The notes beneath the pieces were generated by a model. That model did not search any database, was not told the origin of the DNA, and was given only the letters and a program-made list of their open reading frames with translations. Shown piece after piece: positions 25,801 through 33,655 of a DNA stretch of 64,000 nucleotides. The stretch covers positions 37,575 through 101,574 of the forward strand of contig NZ_JBINJF010000020.1 of assembly GCF_043951865.1 (NCBI RefSeq). Reading direction: 5' to 3'. Numbering within the stretch: position 1 is the stretch's first letter; every line of letters starts with the position of its first letter. The DNA is from JAMQKA01 sp043951865 (GTDB lineage: Bacteria; Bacteroidota; Rhodothermia; Balneolales; Balneolaceae). Made by a program: the position numbers and the translations under genes.

Positions 25801-26065
25801 ACTGAAAAATAGTAATGGAAACATACAACCCCGGAAACTCAAACAAATGTATATTGAGGCGGGGCTTGATCTGGATGAAAAGTTAGACGAATTGGCTATC
25901 GTTGACTGGACAACCAATCCAGATATCAAGGATGAGATGTTTATCGCCATTGAGGACTATATGATTGAATTTTTCCGCGAACTTGACCTAAACCGTGACT
26001 TTGATGTCATCGAACGCATTGCAGAAACCCTTATCAAACAGAAGCAATCCCGTAGTTCAAACTAA
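22859..26065 (+). CDS. hsdR: Type I restriction endonuclease, R subunit
   Basis: ATP-driven DNA translocase and nuclease subunit. The 1068-residue protein has an N-terminal PD-(D/E)xK nuclease with D151 (RRIDIVLF) and E165/K167 (IECKR), then two RecA-like helicase domains: Walker A GSGKS at 336-340 (WHTQGSGKSITMIM), DESH at 434-437 (VLVDESHRTQYG), TGTPL after it, and a motif VI region LLQAIARVNRLFEGK. A helical C-terminal part contacts HsdM. All motifs are intact, so the system should cut. It is separated from hsdM/hsdS by pycTM, pycC and fic, and it has its own regulatory array upstream, which allows delayed or separate expression of the nuclease. Confidence 0.96.
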   Translation: MAHSPSYLEDADSQIPALRMLQAMGYNYLSPEQALELRDGLLSKFVLEEVLVDQLRELNEIEYKGETYDFPDNTFERASRDLQQVLDEGLVNTNEAIYDLLTLGKSYEQIIQGDKKSFPFKYVDWENPENNVYHVTDEFEIKGKHKTRRIDIVLFVNGIPFCAIECKRRDKKDAVSDAISQHIRNQKPEEVPAFFHYTQLLVATSVNELSYAATGTSKPFWSIWREEDEEVEKVKGLTSKPDDKENWKNRLQKHYETDPKETEDPREPTLQDKNLYNLCRPERLLELTRKFTVFDNNVRKVARYQQYFGVKRMMSRIRQKDDEGRREGGVIWHTQGSGKSITMIMMSKNLTLADDLDNHRIILVTDRTDLDEQLTNTFKSCGKEITRAKTGKHLGKLVEDRGKQNISTIINKFDAALNQRTFKNESKNIFVLVDESHRTQYGLMHAKMKKVLPNACYIGFTGTPLTKNEKNTARKFGGIIDSYTMDQAVEDGAVVPIIYEGRAAILDTWKEKLDRGFERDMEGMTNEQKVEYKNRFSTLNKLLTAQHVIEEIANDITQHYQKLYQGTKYKAQLAVPDRRTAVKYYRYFKERGQINAELVISPPDTRVGNDDIYDDPNDEVQVFWQNMMDRFQNKDDYEKSLVNLFKSDGEEVELLIVVYKLLTGFDAPRNTVLYMARYLEEHNLLQAIARVNRLFEGKDFGYVLDYRGILGTLNDALNTYQALDSFEQEDLQGAVTPIQDIIDKLPQLYSELWGVFKECENTDDKEALEQFLRPQDRRDTFYEKLSNFARTLQAAFSANRLFDHIDEETINKYKQDLKFFEDLRRSVRLRYSESIDHREYEDRVQKLLDSYVGTEGIEQIIEPVNIFSKDFSDEQLDKEQKTDASKADRIASNTKKVITEKMDEDPALYRKFSDMIHETIQKFLDERISEKEYLEKMKEIKKGVQEGTMGNTPSKLRDKPQARSFYNTVKDEFDSYITNAKLKNSNGNIQPRKLKQMYIEAGLDLDEKLDELAIVDWTTNPDIKDEMFIAIEDYMIEFFRELDLNRDFDVIERIAETLIKQKQSRSSN

Positions 26066-26774
26066 TCGTCATACGATTTCGTATGGCACCAGCGAGATTG
26101 CCTTTAATCTTACCTACTCTGATCGCGAAACGTTAGAGATTGCCGTATATCCTGATCAAGCAGTATGGGTTACGGCTCCTGATGATGCATCGTTAAACGA
26201 TATTGAAGAAAAGGTCCGAAAGCGAGCCCGATGGATCGTTAAACAGAAAAGATATTTTGGAAGGTTTGAACAGACCAAGGATGAATTTGAATACATTAGT
26301 GGGGAAACACACCGGTATTTAGGGCGCCAGTATCGCCTTAAAGTTATACAAATTGAGAATGGTGAGAAGGAAACTGTTAAACTAAAAGGGCAATTTCTCC
26401 GCATCAGGACCCGCAGCAAGGAGGACAACCTTCATACAAAAGAGCTCCTGGACCGGTGGTACCGGGACCATGCTACCAAAAAATTTAACGAACGCTTCGA
26501 TCTGTGCCTTCAAAACCTGCAAAAATATGACATTCCAACCCCAGAGCTACAGCTTTATAAGATGGACAAGCGCTGGGGCAGTTATACCGCCTCTGGCAAA
26601 GTCTTATTAAACCCCGATCTTGTTAAACACCCTACCTACTGCATCGATTATGTGATCGTTCACGAACTTTGTCATACGAAATATCCCCATCACGACAAGA
26701 GGTTTTATCAACTGTTAAATACGGTGCTCCCCGATTGGCAGAAACGGAAGCATAAATTGGAAAGGTTTAGCTAA
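25995..26774 (+). CDS. YgjP/SprT-like zinc metalloprotease (DUF45)
   Basis: 259-residue protein with the YgjP-like zincin motif HELCH at 223-227 followed by YPHHDKRFYQLL, and the family segments RARWIVKQKRYF, RYLGRQYRLKV and MDKRWGSY. Such genes lie directly after hsdR in many type I operons, as here; the function is unknown, perhaps processing of the HsdR protein. The only usable start codons (ATG 25995 or 26004) are inside the end of hsdR, giving a 62-71 bp overlap; no ATG, GTG or TTG lies between the hsdR stop and the conserved region, so the overlap is real or a non-standard start is used. Confidence 0.88.
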   Translation: MTLMSSNALQKPLSNRSNPVVQTNRHTISYGTSEIAFNLTYSDRETLEIAVYPDQAVWVTAPDDASLNDIEEKVRKRARWIVKQKRYFGRFEQTKDEFEYISGETHRYLGRQYRLKVIQIENGEKETVKLKGQFLRIRTRSKEDNLHTKELLDRWYRDHATKKFNERFDLCLQNLQKYDIPTPELQLYKMDKRWGSYTASGKVLLNPDLVKHPTYCIDYVIVHELCHTKYPHHDKRFYQLLNTVLPDWQKRKHKLERFS

Positions 26775-26804
26775 TTTTTAAAATCCAAATCGATTTCGAA
26801 ATTA

Positions 26805-27037
26805 TCTTTTAAAAAGGGTTTTAGGGGCTTTTTTCGGGAATATATCCAGCAAAAAAGGTTTAAAATTGTCTTTAAAAATAAGTTTTTAAACTTTTTTAAT
26901 CATTCCCCCCTCCCCCCCGTATACTCTTCTTTAAAAATTAAGAATGTCCACTCAGATTGATCTGGCTGGATTATTACTTTTAAAAAGATCGAAGTTTTAA
27001 ACGTTTTTCTTTAAAAAATCAGGTTCTTTTAAAAGAA
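26805..27037. repeat. Cluster of six TCTTT(T)AAAAA repeats, iteron-like
   Basis: Within 233 bp the word TCTTTTAAAAA or TCTTTAAAAA occurs at 26805, 26869, 26928, about 26977 (ACTTTTAAAAAG), 27009 and 27026. The region is very AT-rich with one CCCCCCTCCCCCCC run near 26905-26918. It has no gene and lies beside the P4-type primase module. AT-rich direct repeats near a primase fit a replication origin, but an AT-rich spacer would also give some such words by chance. Confidence 0.4.
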
Positions 27038-27054
27038 TTAGCTTGCCAATCATT

Positions 27055-27402
27055 TTAACTCTTTTGGGAAAATGCTTGAGCAATAAATTCACCTGTAAAT
27101 TGGGCTTTTTTACCCTTTTTCAGCTCATTTAGTCGCTTGTTTGACATGTTTTGAAGGTCGGAAAGGTCCCATTTTTGGGGTGTTCGTGTAAATGCATTAA
27201 CCCCAATCAGGTATAAACCATTATCTGTGTTTTGTACGGAATGGTTCGGCATTTCAATGAAAAGCTCAACCAGTTCACCAATTATTTTTTCTTTTTTCTG
27301 GGTTCTACGATACCTCATCCGGCAACGGTCACTACAGTACTTGGCGTCACTTCGTTTATATGCAATATCTTTCCCACATTCTATACACTCATTATCTGTC
27401 AT
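27055..27402 (-). CDS. Small zinc-ribbon protein of the primase module
   Basis: 115 residues with an N-terminal four-cysteine finger: CIECGKD then YCSDRCRMRYRR, the pattern used in Bacteroidota for DUF2116-like or Zn-ribbon proteins in mobile elements. The middle is basic; the rest (GELVELFIEMPNHSVQNTDNGLYLIGVNAFTRTP) is not recognised. It is downstream of the primase on the same strand, with a 15-bp inverted repeat between them. Likely DNA-binding accessory of the mobile element. Confidence 0.65.
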   Translation of the reverse strand: MTDNECIECGKDIAYKRSDAKYCSDRCRMRYRRTQKKEKIIGELVELFIEMPNHSVQNTDNGLYLIGVNAFTRTPQKWDLSDLQNMSNKRLNELKKGKKAQFTGEFIAQAFSQKS

Positions 27403-27453
27403 ATTCGGAATTGTTAAGGTTATAAATGAAATTGGGTATTAGGAGTAGTGTGT

Positions 27454-27519
27454 GTAGAGAGAGTAGAGGTATTTTGTTATCAGAAAAATGTAATTGGCAA
27501 TATGCTCTACTCTCTCTAC
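27454..27519. repeat. Perfect 15-bp inverted repeat downstream of the primase gene
   Basis: GTAGAGAGAGTAGAG at 27454-27468 and its exact complement CTCTACTCTCTCTAC at 27505-27519, with 36 bp between. It lies between the primase stop (27525) and the zinc-ribbon gene start (27402). It could fold in mRNA as a terminator-like or regulatory stem, or be a protein-binding pair near an origin. No T-tract follows on the minus strand. Confidence 0.7.
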
Positions 27520-27524
27520 AAGGT

Positions 27525-29699
27525 CTACAATTCTACAGGTGTTATGCCTCTCCAATGAACACAGCCGTTGGATTTATACTTCTGAAATCCACGCTGTTCA
27601 AGTTTAGGACTCATGCTACGGGTACTCATGGTGTGGACCCCATAATCTGAGCACCATTCCGCGTATCGTTTCCGTAACTGTTTATTGCTACAACTTACGT
27701 CTGCTTTTACCCTGCAGGTCTCTTCTATGAATTTATTCAACTGGTCCATTTCATTGCGATAGGAAAGGGTTTCCTGCTTAACGCTATCTGGCACCTCTAG
27801 ACTCATTCCATTTTGCCGCCACTGCTGGAACCCCTGCACTGCCCAATTGAATATGCCTGGTAGCTCTTTCAATAGTTTATATTTGAGATTCTTATCAACC
27901 TGACCTTTAGGTATGGTAACATCAAATTTAATAAGCCGCATACGTCGCCAGATGCCTTCATCGGTTCCAGTTATTAATGGTTTGTGATTTCCATACACCC
28001 AAAGTTTATGAGTCGGTTCAAAATCGAAATACTCTTGCCGGAGAAAACGGGCAGAGATTGTATCCTCACCGGTTAAATTTTTTACTTTTGCCTCATCCAA
28101 CCGTTTCCCCTCTTGAATCTCAGAAAGAACTGCGAGCCTATGGCCACATAGCCGTGCAATGTCATTGGGGACCCCTCCACCATAGGACCGGTTCATAATC
28201 ATATTAGATTCCGCTTTGATACTATAGTCGCCTAAAAGATGCAGCAAAACTTCTACATAGGTCGTTTTGCCATTTCGGCCAGTTCCAAATAGAAAAAATA
28301 AGCATTGTTCTGTTGTAAGACCGGTAAGGGTGTACCCCATCGCCTGCTGTAAAAAACGGATCATATTCTGATCTCCTCCCATAATTTGAGATATAAACTC
28401 TTCCCATTTAGGGCAGGTTGCATCAGAGTCAAAGGAAAACGGAAGTTGCCGAGTTATTAGATGCTTGGGATTTAGTTTAAGCTTCTTAAAATTTTTAAGA
28501 TCAAACGTCAGGTTATCGAGCGTAATTAGAAAGGGATTTTGATCCAGATTCTCTTTTGAAACTTTAATATTCGGAAAGGTAGTTGAGAGGCTCATCATTG
28601 CTTTAAGCCGAGCCTCATTCGCTGACTTGCGGGCATGTTTCTGTTTGTGTTTTGCTTTTTCCGGATCTTCAATTTCTTTGGCCTGCTCATAGAGAGACTC
28701 GACGAGTTTTTTGGCAATCCCCATCACATACAGGCCGGTGGAATCTCGTTTCCACTTGGTTCCATCCCAGAACAACCATTGCTCTTCATTAATATCATAG
28801 CGTATTTTGTCACCATAGGCGTTGACCAGTTCCCGTGCATTACCAAAATCGGTATTCCACAAGCCATACTTCTCTTCTGTTACCTCGGACCTTAATGGAT
28901 CTTTTTTGGGTGGTTTACTAGCGCTTTTAGCAATTTGAGAAATCTCTGAATTTTCCAAAGGAGGAGTGCATCGCTTGTCATTGATATCGAGCAACTCTTT
29001 ATGGATTTGCTGATATTCCATCCCTTTCTTACTGAGTGTAACACCCAGTGAGAATAGGGTATCATTCCGTTTGCCTTCTAAAATAGGTTCTACTGATGAA
29101 AGAGAAACAGCCACTTGTTTATTTACTTTGGTGTTATGTTCATTTTGCAAATGATTGAGTAACTTTTTGGGGAAAACTTTAATTTCCTCCAGTCCAACAA
29201 GCCACTCGTAAGTATGACCTGATTGGTGAAGGCTTCCGGGAGCGACGACCAGGCCGCCGTCCGATCTGATATCCAATCCCTCTCCCAGGGTACCGACGCT
29301 ATTTTTCATCTTATTTTCACCAGGATACCGAAAATAGTAATGAAATCCCCCTCCCCCCGTTGATATGGTGGTGGTTTGTGTAAATACCCCAATCTCTTCT
29401 TCTAATTTATCCAATGACTGATCGCCATTATGTCTGGGATCCACATCCAACACGGCCAGATTTGACTTTTTACCGCATGCGATCCCAATATTGGCTTTCG
29501 GCCATCGGCGCCACCAGCTGCGAATTTGCTTCGGATTCCGACTGGCCTTTTCAGGCCAGCCACGAATCCAGGGATGTTTCCCTGTACTTCTACAATCATT
29601 ACCACAACTGCAGCCGCCATTGCTTTTGGGAAAATGCATGGGTACAATGTAGAAGTTACTTTCAGCTAGATTGAGTGCTCTGGTTAAGTTGGAACTCAT
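27525..29699 (-). CDS. P4-type primase-helicase (prim-pol plus SF3 helicase)
   Basis: Replication protein of phage satellites and integrative elements: it primes and unwinds DNA. The 724-residue protein has an N-terminal bifunctional primase/polymerase domain (about 1-165) with acidic pair D85/D87 (VLDVDPRH), H120 (GGFHYYFRYPG) and RSDGGLVVAPGS. Residues about 290-430 form the D5-N type linker. The SF3 helicase follows with Walker A GTGRNGKTT at 472-480 (FLFGTGRNGKTTYVEVLL), LAVLSEIQEGKRL and VYGNHKP. All are in the usual order. It is the core gene of a P4-like module with the HTH protein and integrase upstream on the same strand. Confidence 0.9.
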   Translation of the reverse strand: MSSNLTRALNLAESNFYIVPMHFPKSNGGCSCGNDCRSTGKHPWIRGWPEKASRNPKQIRSWWRRWPKANIGIACGKKSNLAVLDVDPRHNGDQSLDKLEEEIGVFTQTTTISTGGGGFHYYFRYPGENKMKNSVGTLGEGLDIRSDGGLVVAPGSLHQSGHTYEWLVGLEEIKVFPKKLLNHLQNEHNTKVNKQVAVSLSSVEPILEGKRNDTLFSLGVTLSKKGMEYQQIHKELLDINDKRCTPPLENSEISQIAKSASKPPKKDPLRSEVTEEKYGLWNTDFGNARELVNAYGDKIRYDINEEQWLFWDGTKWKRDSTGLYVMGIAKKLVESLYEQAKEIEDPEKAKHKQKHARKSANEARLKAMMSLSTTFPNIKVSKENLDQNPFLITLDNLTFDLKNFKKLKLNPKHLITRQLPFSFDSDATCPKWEEFISQIMGGDQNMIRFLQQAMGYTLTGLTTEQCLFFLFGTGRNGKTTYVEVLLHLLGDYSIKAESNMIMNRSYGGGVPNDIARLCGHRLAVLSEIQEGKRLDEAKVKNLTGEDTISARFLRQEYFDFEPTHKLWVYGNHKPLITGTDEGIWRRMRLIKFDVTIPKGQVDKNLKYKLLKELPGIFNWAVQGFQQWRQNGMSLEVPDSVKQETLSYRNEMDQLNKFIEETCRVKADVSCSNKQLRKRYAEWCSDYGVHTMSTRSMSPKLEQRGFQKYKSNGCVHWRGITPVEL

Positions 29700-29714
29700 A
29701 ATTTAATCCTCCTC

Positions 29715-30002
29715 CTAACGATAAGCCTTAATCATATTATCACTCAGAAACTGTTCTATACCATTTCTCGGATAGAGAATTTTTCGACCCTCCTGAGTAA
29801 AGGGGATCTTGCCTTCGTCCCGATAATTTTGGACTGTTCTCCTTGAGCAGCTGAGCATTTCCATTACGTCTTCGGTCGTCAGCCATTCCTTTTGGAAGGA
29901 ATCCTTCATTTTAGGAATTTCCTCTTTAACAGCTTCTTTGACCGCAGAAGCAAGGTGATCGAGCAGTTCATTATCTAATTGAATTGTTATATTGTTCTTC
30001 AT
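29715..30002 (-). CDS. Excisionase-type helix-turn-helix protein
   Basis: About 95 residues when started at ATG 30002 (an in-frame ATG at 30014 also exists). The C-terminal half is a MerR-like HTH_17 domain: EWLTTEDVMEMLSCSRRTVQ, then NYRDEGKIPFTQEGRKILYP and a closing helix IEQFLSDN. The front half is a helical tail. Such proteins in Bacteroidota mobile elements act as excisionases or as small regulators of the primase gene, whose start is 16 bp downstream. The same strand and close spacing suggest one operon. Confidence 0.85.
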   Translation of the reverse strand: MKNNITIQLDNELLDHLASAVKEAVKEEIPKMKDSFQKEWLTTEDVMEMLSCSRRTVQNYRDEGKIPFTQEGRKILYPRNGIEQFLSDNMIKAYR

Positions 30003-30087
30003 AGTGAACCTCATTTCTTGAGTTTGAATTTAAGTTCACTATGAAGCTAAAAGAGGAAGAGTAGAGCGCCTTCTTGCTGAGCGCAGT

Positions 30088-30999
30088 TTAATTCTCGATC
30101 AGCGCACCTAGTTCTTTAAAACGCTTTTTGCGATATCTTCTGGCTCGATCGGCCAATGTTTTAGCCTCAACTGGCAAATAATCGGATGGGGTGTAACCTA
30201 ATTCTTGTAATTCAGATAGGATAATATCATAAGCTTCTTGCATCGTCTTGTTATCATTTTTCCTAAGGGAAAGGAATCGTAGTTTTGTGGCAGGATCTAT
30301 CAAATGCCCTGCAGAGATGAGGTTTCTGATGGATTTATGGTTTAATCTAGCCAGCCTAAAATTCTCCTTTGGTCGAACACAATTAAGATATTGGTCAAAT
30401 GAATAAAGATCTCCATGTAGGGTTACACATTCTATTGCAGAATCTATTCCCCAAAAACCAGCATAAAAGGCAGCTAAATCTTTAATTTCTCTTTCAACAA
30501 TGTAGATAAAAACTTTTATGTATTGTTCAACATTACCGCATGGATTCTCAATTTTTGTCTCTTTTAAGTTGGAAACCTCAACTACCAGTTCGGTATATTC
30601 AATACAAAAGGCATAATCATAATCATCCTTAAGCTCTTTCCAAATATCTATTGCTGTTTGGAGAAGTTTATTCTCATTTTTGGGAAGTTTTTGACAATAT
30701 CGCTCTAATTCCAGGATAAATTTATCAACGAGGAAATCAATTTTCTGAAGGAGAGAATTGCATCGTTCAAAAAGTTCGACCTTTTCCTCACGTGCCACCG
30801 TCATAAACATTATATAACCGGTTTCATTATGGAGACAATCTTCACTTTCAAAATCATCTAGCATTCTATTCCATGTTTTCTGAATTTGTTCATAGAAAAA
30901 ACTCCCTTCCTTTATTGGATTTATTGAGAAATAACCATCTATCGCAGCTCTAATATCTACTTCGTTAACAAGTTGATCTGTAATCTTTTTCTTTTTCAT
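30088..30999 (-). CDS. Hypothetical protein of the integrase module (303 aa)
   Basis: Not recognised. A soluble, largely helical protein rich in Lys, Glu and aromatic residues: begins MKKKKITDQLVNEVDIRAAI, has long helices (RCNSLLQKIDFLVDKFILEL, QTAIDIWKELKDDYDYAF), and ends with a basic helix (KTLADRARRYRKKRFKELGA). It is 28 bp downstream of the integrase and 86 bp upstream of the HTH gene, all on the minus strand, so it belongs to the mobile module. Similar-sized unknown genes commonly lie between integrase and HTH genes in Bacteroidota elements. Confidence 0.7.
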   Translation of the reverse strand: MKKKKITDQLVNEVDIRAAIDGYFSINPIKEGSFFYEQIQKTWNRMLDDFESEDCLHNETGYIMFMTVAREEKVELFERCNSLLQKIDFLVDKFILELERYCQKLPKNENKLLQTAIDIWKELKDDYDYAFCIEYTELVVEVSNLKETKIENPCGNVEQYIKVFIYIVEREIKDLAAFYAGFWGIDSAIECVTLHGDLYSFDQYLNCVRPKENFRLARLNHKSIRNLISAGHLIDPATKLRFLSLRKNDNKTMQEAYDIILSELQELGYTPSDYLPVEAKTLADRARRYRKKRFKELGALIEN

Positions 31000-31027
31000 T
31001 GCTCATCAGTTTTAAGATTAAAGTATA

Positions 31028-32275
31028 TTAATTGAAAAGGTTTTCGACGGTAGTGTCTAAATGTTGATTATCAAGGCTCTTCAAATATTTCATTGTAGTT
31101 GTAATATTTTTGTGTCCCAGCAAATCCTTGATTTCGATGATTCTTAACCCTTTTTCTAGGCAGCGTTGGGCAAATGAATGCCTGGCAACGTGGAATGATA
31201 TGTGTTGATCAATCTCAGCTAATTTTTGAAGCTTAGTTAGATATTTATTGATCAAAGCATTTTTGGAAGAAATCTGGTTGTCCAAGAACTCTTTATCAGA
31301 ATAGTCTATTCTATGGTCCAGAAAGGGGAACAGGAAATGTTCGTTTTTTACTTTGCCATCAGGTTTGTATTGGGCAATGATGTCATCGGCTTGCCTGGGT
31401 AGTTTTATTGACATCCTCTTGCCCGTCTTGGACATAATGTAGATAAGTCTACCATCCTTGATATTCTCCCATCTGAGTAGGCATGCGTCTCGAATTCGTA
31501 TTCCCCAGCAATAGTATGCAAAAAGAAAAATATTTTTTGTATCCAATAGTCGTGTGCCTTTTTGGGTTTCTACACTCTTTAGTGCTTTAATTTCTTCTTC
31601 TGAGAGTTTCGTTTTAACCACTGGGTTACTGGGCATTGTATAAAATCGAAATGGATACATATCCCTGGGGATGACACCTTCTTGAATAGCATTATTGAAG
31701 ATTTTGCGAACCATCTTAAGGTCAGACTTGATGGTGTTGGGTTTGTTTCCACGTTCTTTCATACAATAGACTTCATATTTTCGAAGAACCTCCACATCAA
31801 ATTCTTCGAATGGCAGGGTATCCTGTTTCCAGAATTCTTGGAACTTATTATACACGGTATTATAGCTTTTCCAGCGGGTATGGCTTAGGGTGACTTTAAA
31901 GTCTTCAATTACATCTTCTGCATATTCAAAGAAATCTGGTTTGTGTTGTTCTTCACTGTTATCAGGCTCTTTTCCCTCAACTTTATTCTCTGTAATCGCT
32001 TTCTTTATATCATTAATAGAAACTCCATTACCTTGTAACTTTATATCGAGTAGAATCGCCTCAGCATTCAACTTTTTACGCTTCAGAAAGTTATTCAGCT
32101 TTTTATGGATGGGATGCGACTTCCGCACCTCCTCATTACTCTCGTTCCAGTTTGATGTAGCCAAACGGATATCGGTATTGATTAATCTGGATTTTCGATT
32201 ATGAATGATTCGGAGGTAAAGCGGATGCTTGTCTTTGTTTTTGCGTTTCTTGAGATAGTATGAAAGTGTTGCCAT
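31028..32275 (-). CDS. int: Tyrosine recombinase (integrase) with arm-binding domain
   Basis: 415 residues. N-terminal arm-DNA-binding domain (about 1-95, MATLSYYLKKRKNKDKHPLYLRI's family start), core-binding SAM-like domain (about 112-210), and catalytic domain with R260 (WGIRIRDACLLRW), H362 and R365 (HVARHSF), H388 (LLGHKN) and the nucleophile Y397 (TTTMKYL), so the full set is present. It should integrate and excise a tRNA-linked element; the TGKCCARCA boxes at 15377-15396 and 54655-54674 are candidate arm sites. It is 16-22 kb from either proposed island end, which is unusual, as integrase genes normally sit near one end. Confidence 0.93.
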   Translation of the reverse strand: MATLSYYLKKRKNKDKHPLYLRIIHNRKSRLINTDIRLATSNWNESNEEVRKSHPIHKKLNNFLKRKKLNAEAILLDIKLQGNGVSINDIKKAITENKVEGKEPDNSEEQHKPDFFEYAEDVIEDFKVTLSHTRWKSYNTVYNKFQEFWKQDTLPFEEFDVEVLRKYEVYCMKERGNKPNTIKSDLKMVRKIFNNAIQEGVIPRDMYPFRFYTMPSNPVVKTKLSEEEIKALKSVETQKGTRLLDTKNIFLFAYYCWGIRIRDACLLRWENIKDGRLIYIMSKTGKRMSIKLPRQADDIIAQYKPDGKVKNEHFLFPFLDHRIDYSDKEFLDNQISSKNALINKYLTKLQKLAEIDQHISFHVARHSFAQRCLEKGLRIIEIKDLLGHKNITTTMKYLKSLDNQHLDTTVENLFN

Positions 32276-32473
32276 TGGCCTTGCATAGATTCGCTTTATT
32301 TGCAGTAAAGCTTACTGTATAAAATGAAAGATGCAAGGATCTGATAGGTTGGTATATTGATCTTGATTATTTTTCATAAAAGAATGGGAATCGATAAGCC
32401 AGTCAATCTAATTCAGTTCTATCTTCTTAAAATAACTTGGAAGAGCATATTTGATGCCTATTTGGAAAAAAAT

Positions 32474-32514
32474 TTGCATTTTCAAAAATATAATTTATAT
32501 TGAACAATCGATTG
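32474..32514 (+). promoter_or_regulatory. lacI promoter with overlapping CAATCGATTG operator
   Basis: TTGCAT (32474-32479), 16-bp spacer, TATATT (32496-32501), then CAATCGATTG at 32505-32514 over the expected transcription start, 23 bp before the ATG. The operator is the same palindrome found in front of susC and the nucleoside hydrolase at 52191, so the regulator probably represses itself. Promoter boxes are read by eye. Confidence 0.65.
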
Positions 32515-32536
32515 AGCTAATGGATTAAGTTAACGG

Positions 32537-33559
32537 ATGGAAAAAGTATCTTTAAGTACTATAGCCGAAAAGACAGGTTTTTCAGAGTCGACGGTTTCTA
32601 GAGTCATAAATGGGAAAGCCAGGGAATTCAGAATAAGTGAAAAAACTGAAAAGAAAATTCTGAAGGCTGTAAAAAAGCTTGGTTACAAACCGAATCCTGT
32701 TGCAGTCAATTTAAGGGTTAAAAAAAGTTTTACGGTAGGATTGATCATACCAAGTTTAGATAATCCTTTTTTTGTTAATATTACAAGCATTTTGGATAAG
32801 CAATTGACAGAAAGAGGATATAATATAGTACTTACTGAAAGTTATGATGATCCAGAGGTTGAAAAAAAGATGATAGAAAATTTAAATTCCAGGAACGTGG
32901 ATGGTATTGTATTGATTCCGAGCAAGGCAAAAGGAGGTAACCCTTCGTTGCTTGAGGCGATCAGCGATCATGGAGTCCCCGTATTATGTATTGACAGATA
33001 TTTTAAAGATTCTAAGATTCCTTATGTTACTACTGATAACGTAAACGGGGCTTATCAAGCTATCGAATTACTGATTAAGAACGGTCACCAAAACATTGCT
33101 TGTATCCAGGGAATACAAGATTCAACACCCGCAATTGACAGGAAGAACGGATACCTTAAGGCTTTGCAGGATAATGGGTTAGAACCATATGAGGTAAGTG
33201 GTAATGATTTTAGTATTGAATGTGGATATAGAGAAATGAATCGTATTTTAGCCAGAGAAAATAAGCCGACTGCTATTTTTGCGATGAGCAGTACAATTGC
33301 TTTAGGAGTTATCAAAGCTATAGAAGAGGCAGGTTTGAGGATACCAGAAGATTTTTCACTCGTCGGATTTGATGATAATGTTTTCCTTGATTACCTGTCG
33401 ACTCCATTAACTACAATCTGTCAGCCGGTTGAAGAAATTAGTAAGATTGTTTCTCAGGCTTTAATAAACCACATTGATGGTGATATAACCTTGTCAGAGT
33501 TTAAAAGTAGGGAGTTGAAACCTTCGCTAGTTCAACGAAAATCAGTAACAGGTATCTAA
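32537..33559 (+). CDS. LacI-family transcriptional regulator
   Basis: 340 residues. The N-terminal HTH (about 4-25, LSTIAEKTGFSESTVSRVIN) and hinge helix (KLGYKPNPVAVNLR) are classic, followed by a periplasmic-binding-protein-like sensor domain (VGLIIPSLDNPFFVNI, GIVLIPSKAKGG, DGVPV-type VLCIDRY, FALVGFDD-type SLVGFDDNVF). It heads the utilisation locus. The sugar or nucleoside ligand would bind the sensor domain and release repression. Its likely sites are the five CAATCGATTG palindromes at 32505, 33581, 33613, 52083 and 52149. In Bacteroidota such loci are more often run by hybrid two-component or ECF/anti-sigma systems, so a LacI-led one is a minority design. Confidence 0.92.
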   Translation: MEKVSLSTIAEKTGFSESTVSRVINGKAREFRISEKTEKKILKAVKKLGYKPNPVAVNLRVKKSFTVGLIIPSLDNPFFVNITSILDKQLTERGYNIVLTESYDDPEVEKKMIENLNSRNVDGIVLIPSKAKGGNPSLLEAISDHGVPVLCIDRYFKDSKIPYVTTDNVNGAYQAIELLIKNGHQNIACIQGIQDSTPAIDRKNGYLKALQDNGLEPYEVSGNDFSIECGYREMNRILARENKPTAIFAMSSTIALGVIKAIEEAGLRIPEDFSLVGFDDNVFLDYLSTPLTTICQPVEEISKIVSQALINHIDGDITLSEFKSRELKPSLVQRKSVTGI

Positions 33560-33580
33560 TAAATTGTTTTCTAAATAAAA

Positions 33581-33622
33581 CAATCGATTGAGCATTTTTT
33601 TGAAATATAGCTCAATCGATTG
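33581..33622 (+). promoter_or_regulatory. Two CAATCGATTG operators in the lacI-susC gap
   Basis: CAATCGATTG at 33581-33590 and again at 33613-33622, starts 32 bp apart (about three helical turns), 34 bp before the susC ATG. The second copy reads CTCAATCGATTGTTCAAT, the first ACAATCGATTGAGC. Repression by the LacI protein encoded just upstream, possibly by looping or cooperative binding, is the natural inference. Confidence 0.75.
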
Positions 33623-33655
33623 TTCAATCAATAATAAGCAACACAGGGATAAATT

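Noticed and set aside
32276..32536. Second attachment site beside the integrase
   Set aside because: I looked for tRNA-3'-end-like words and TGKCCARCA boxes and found none.
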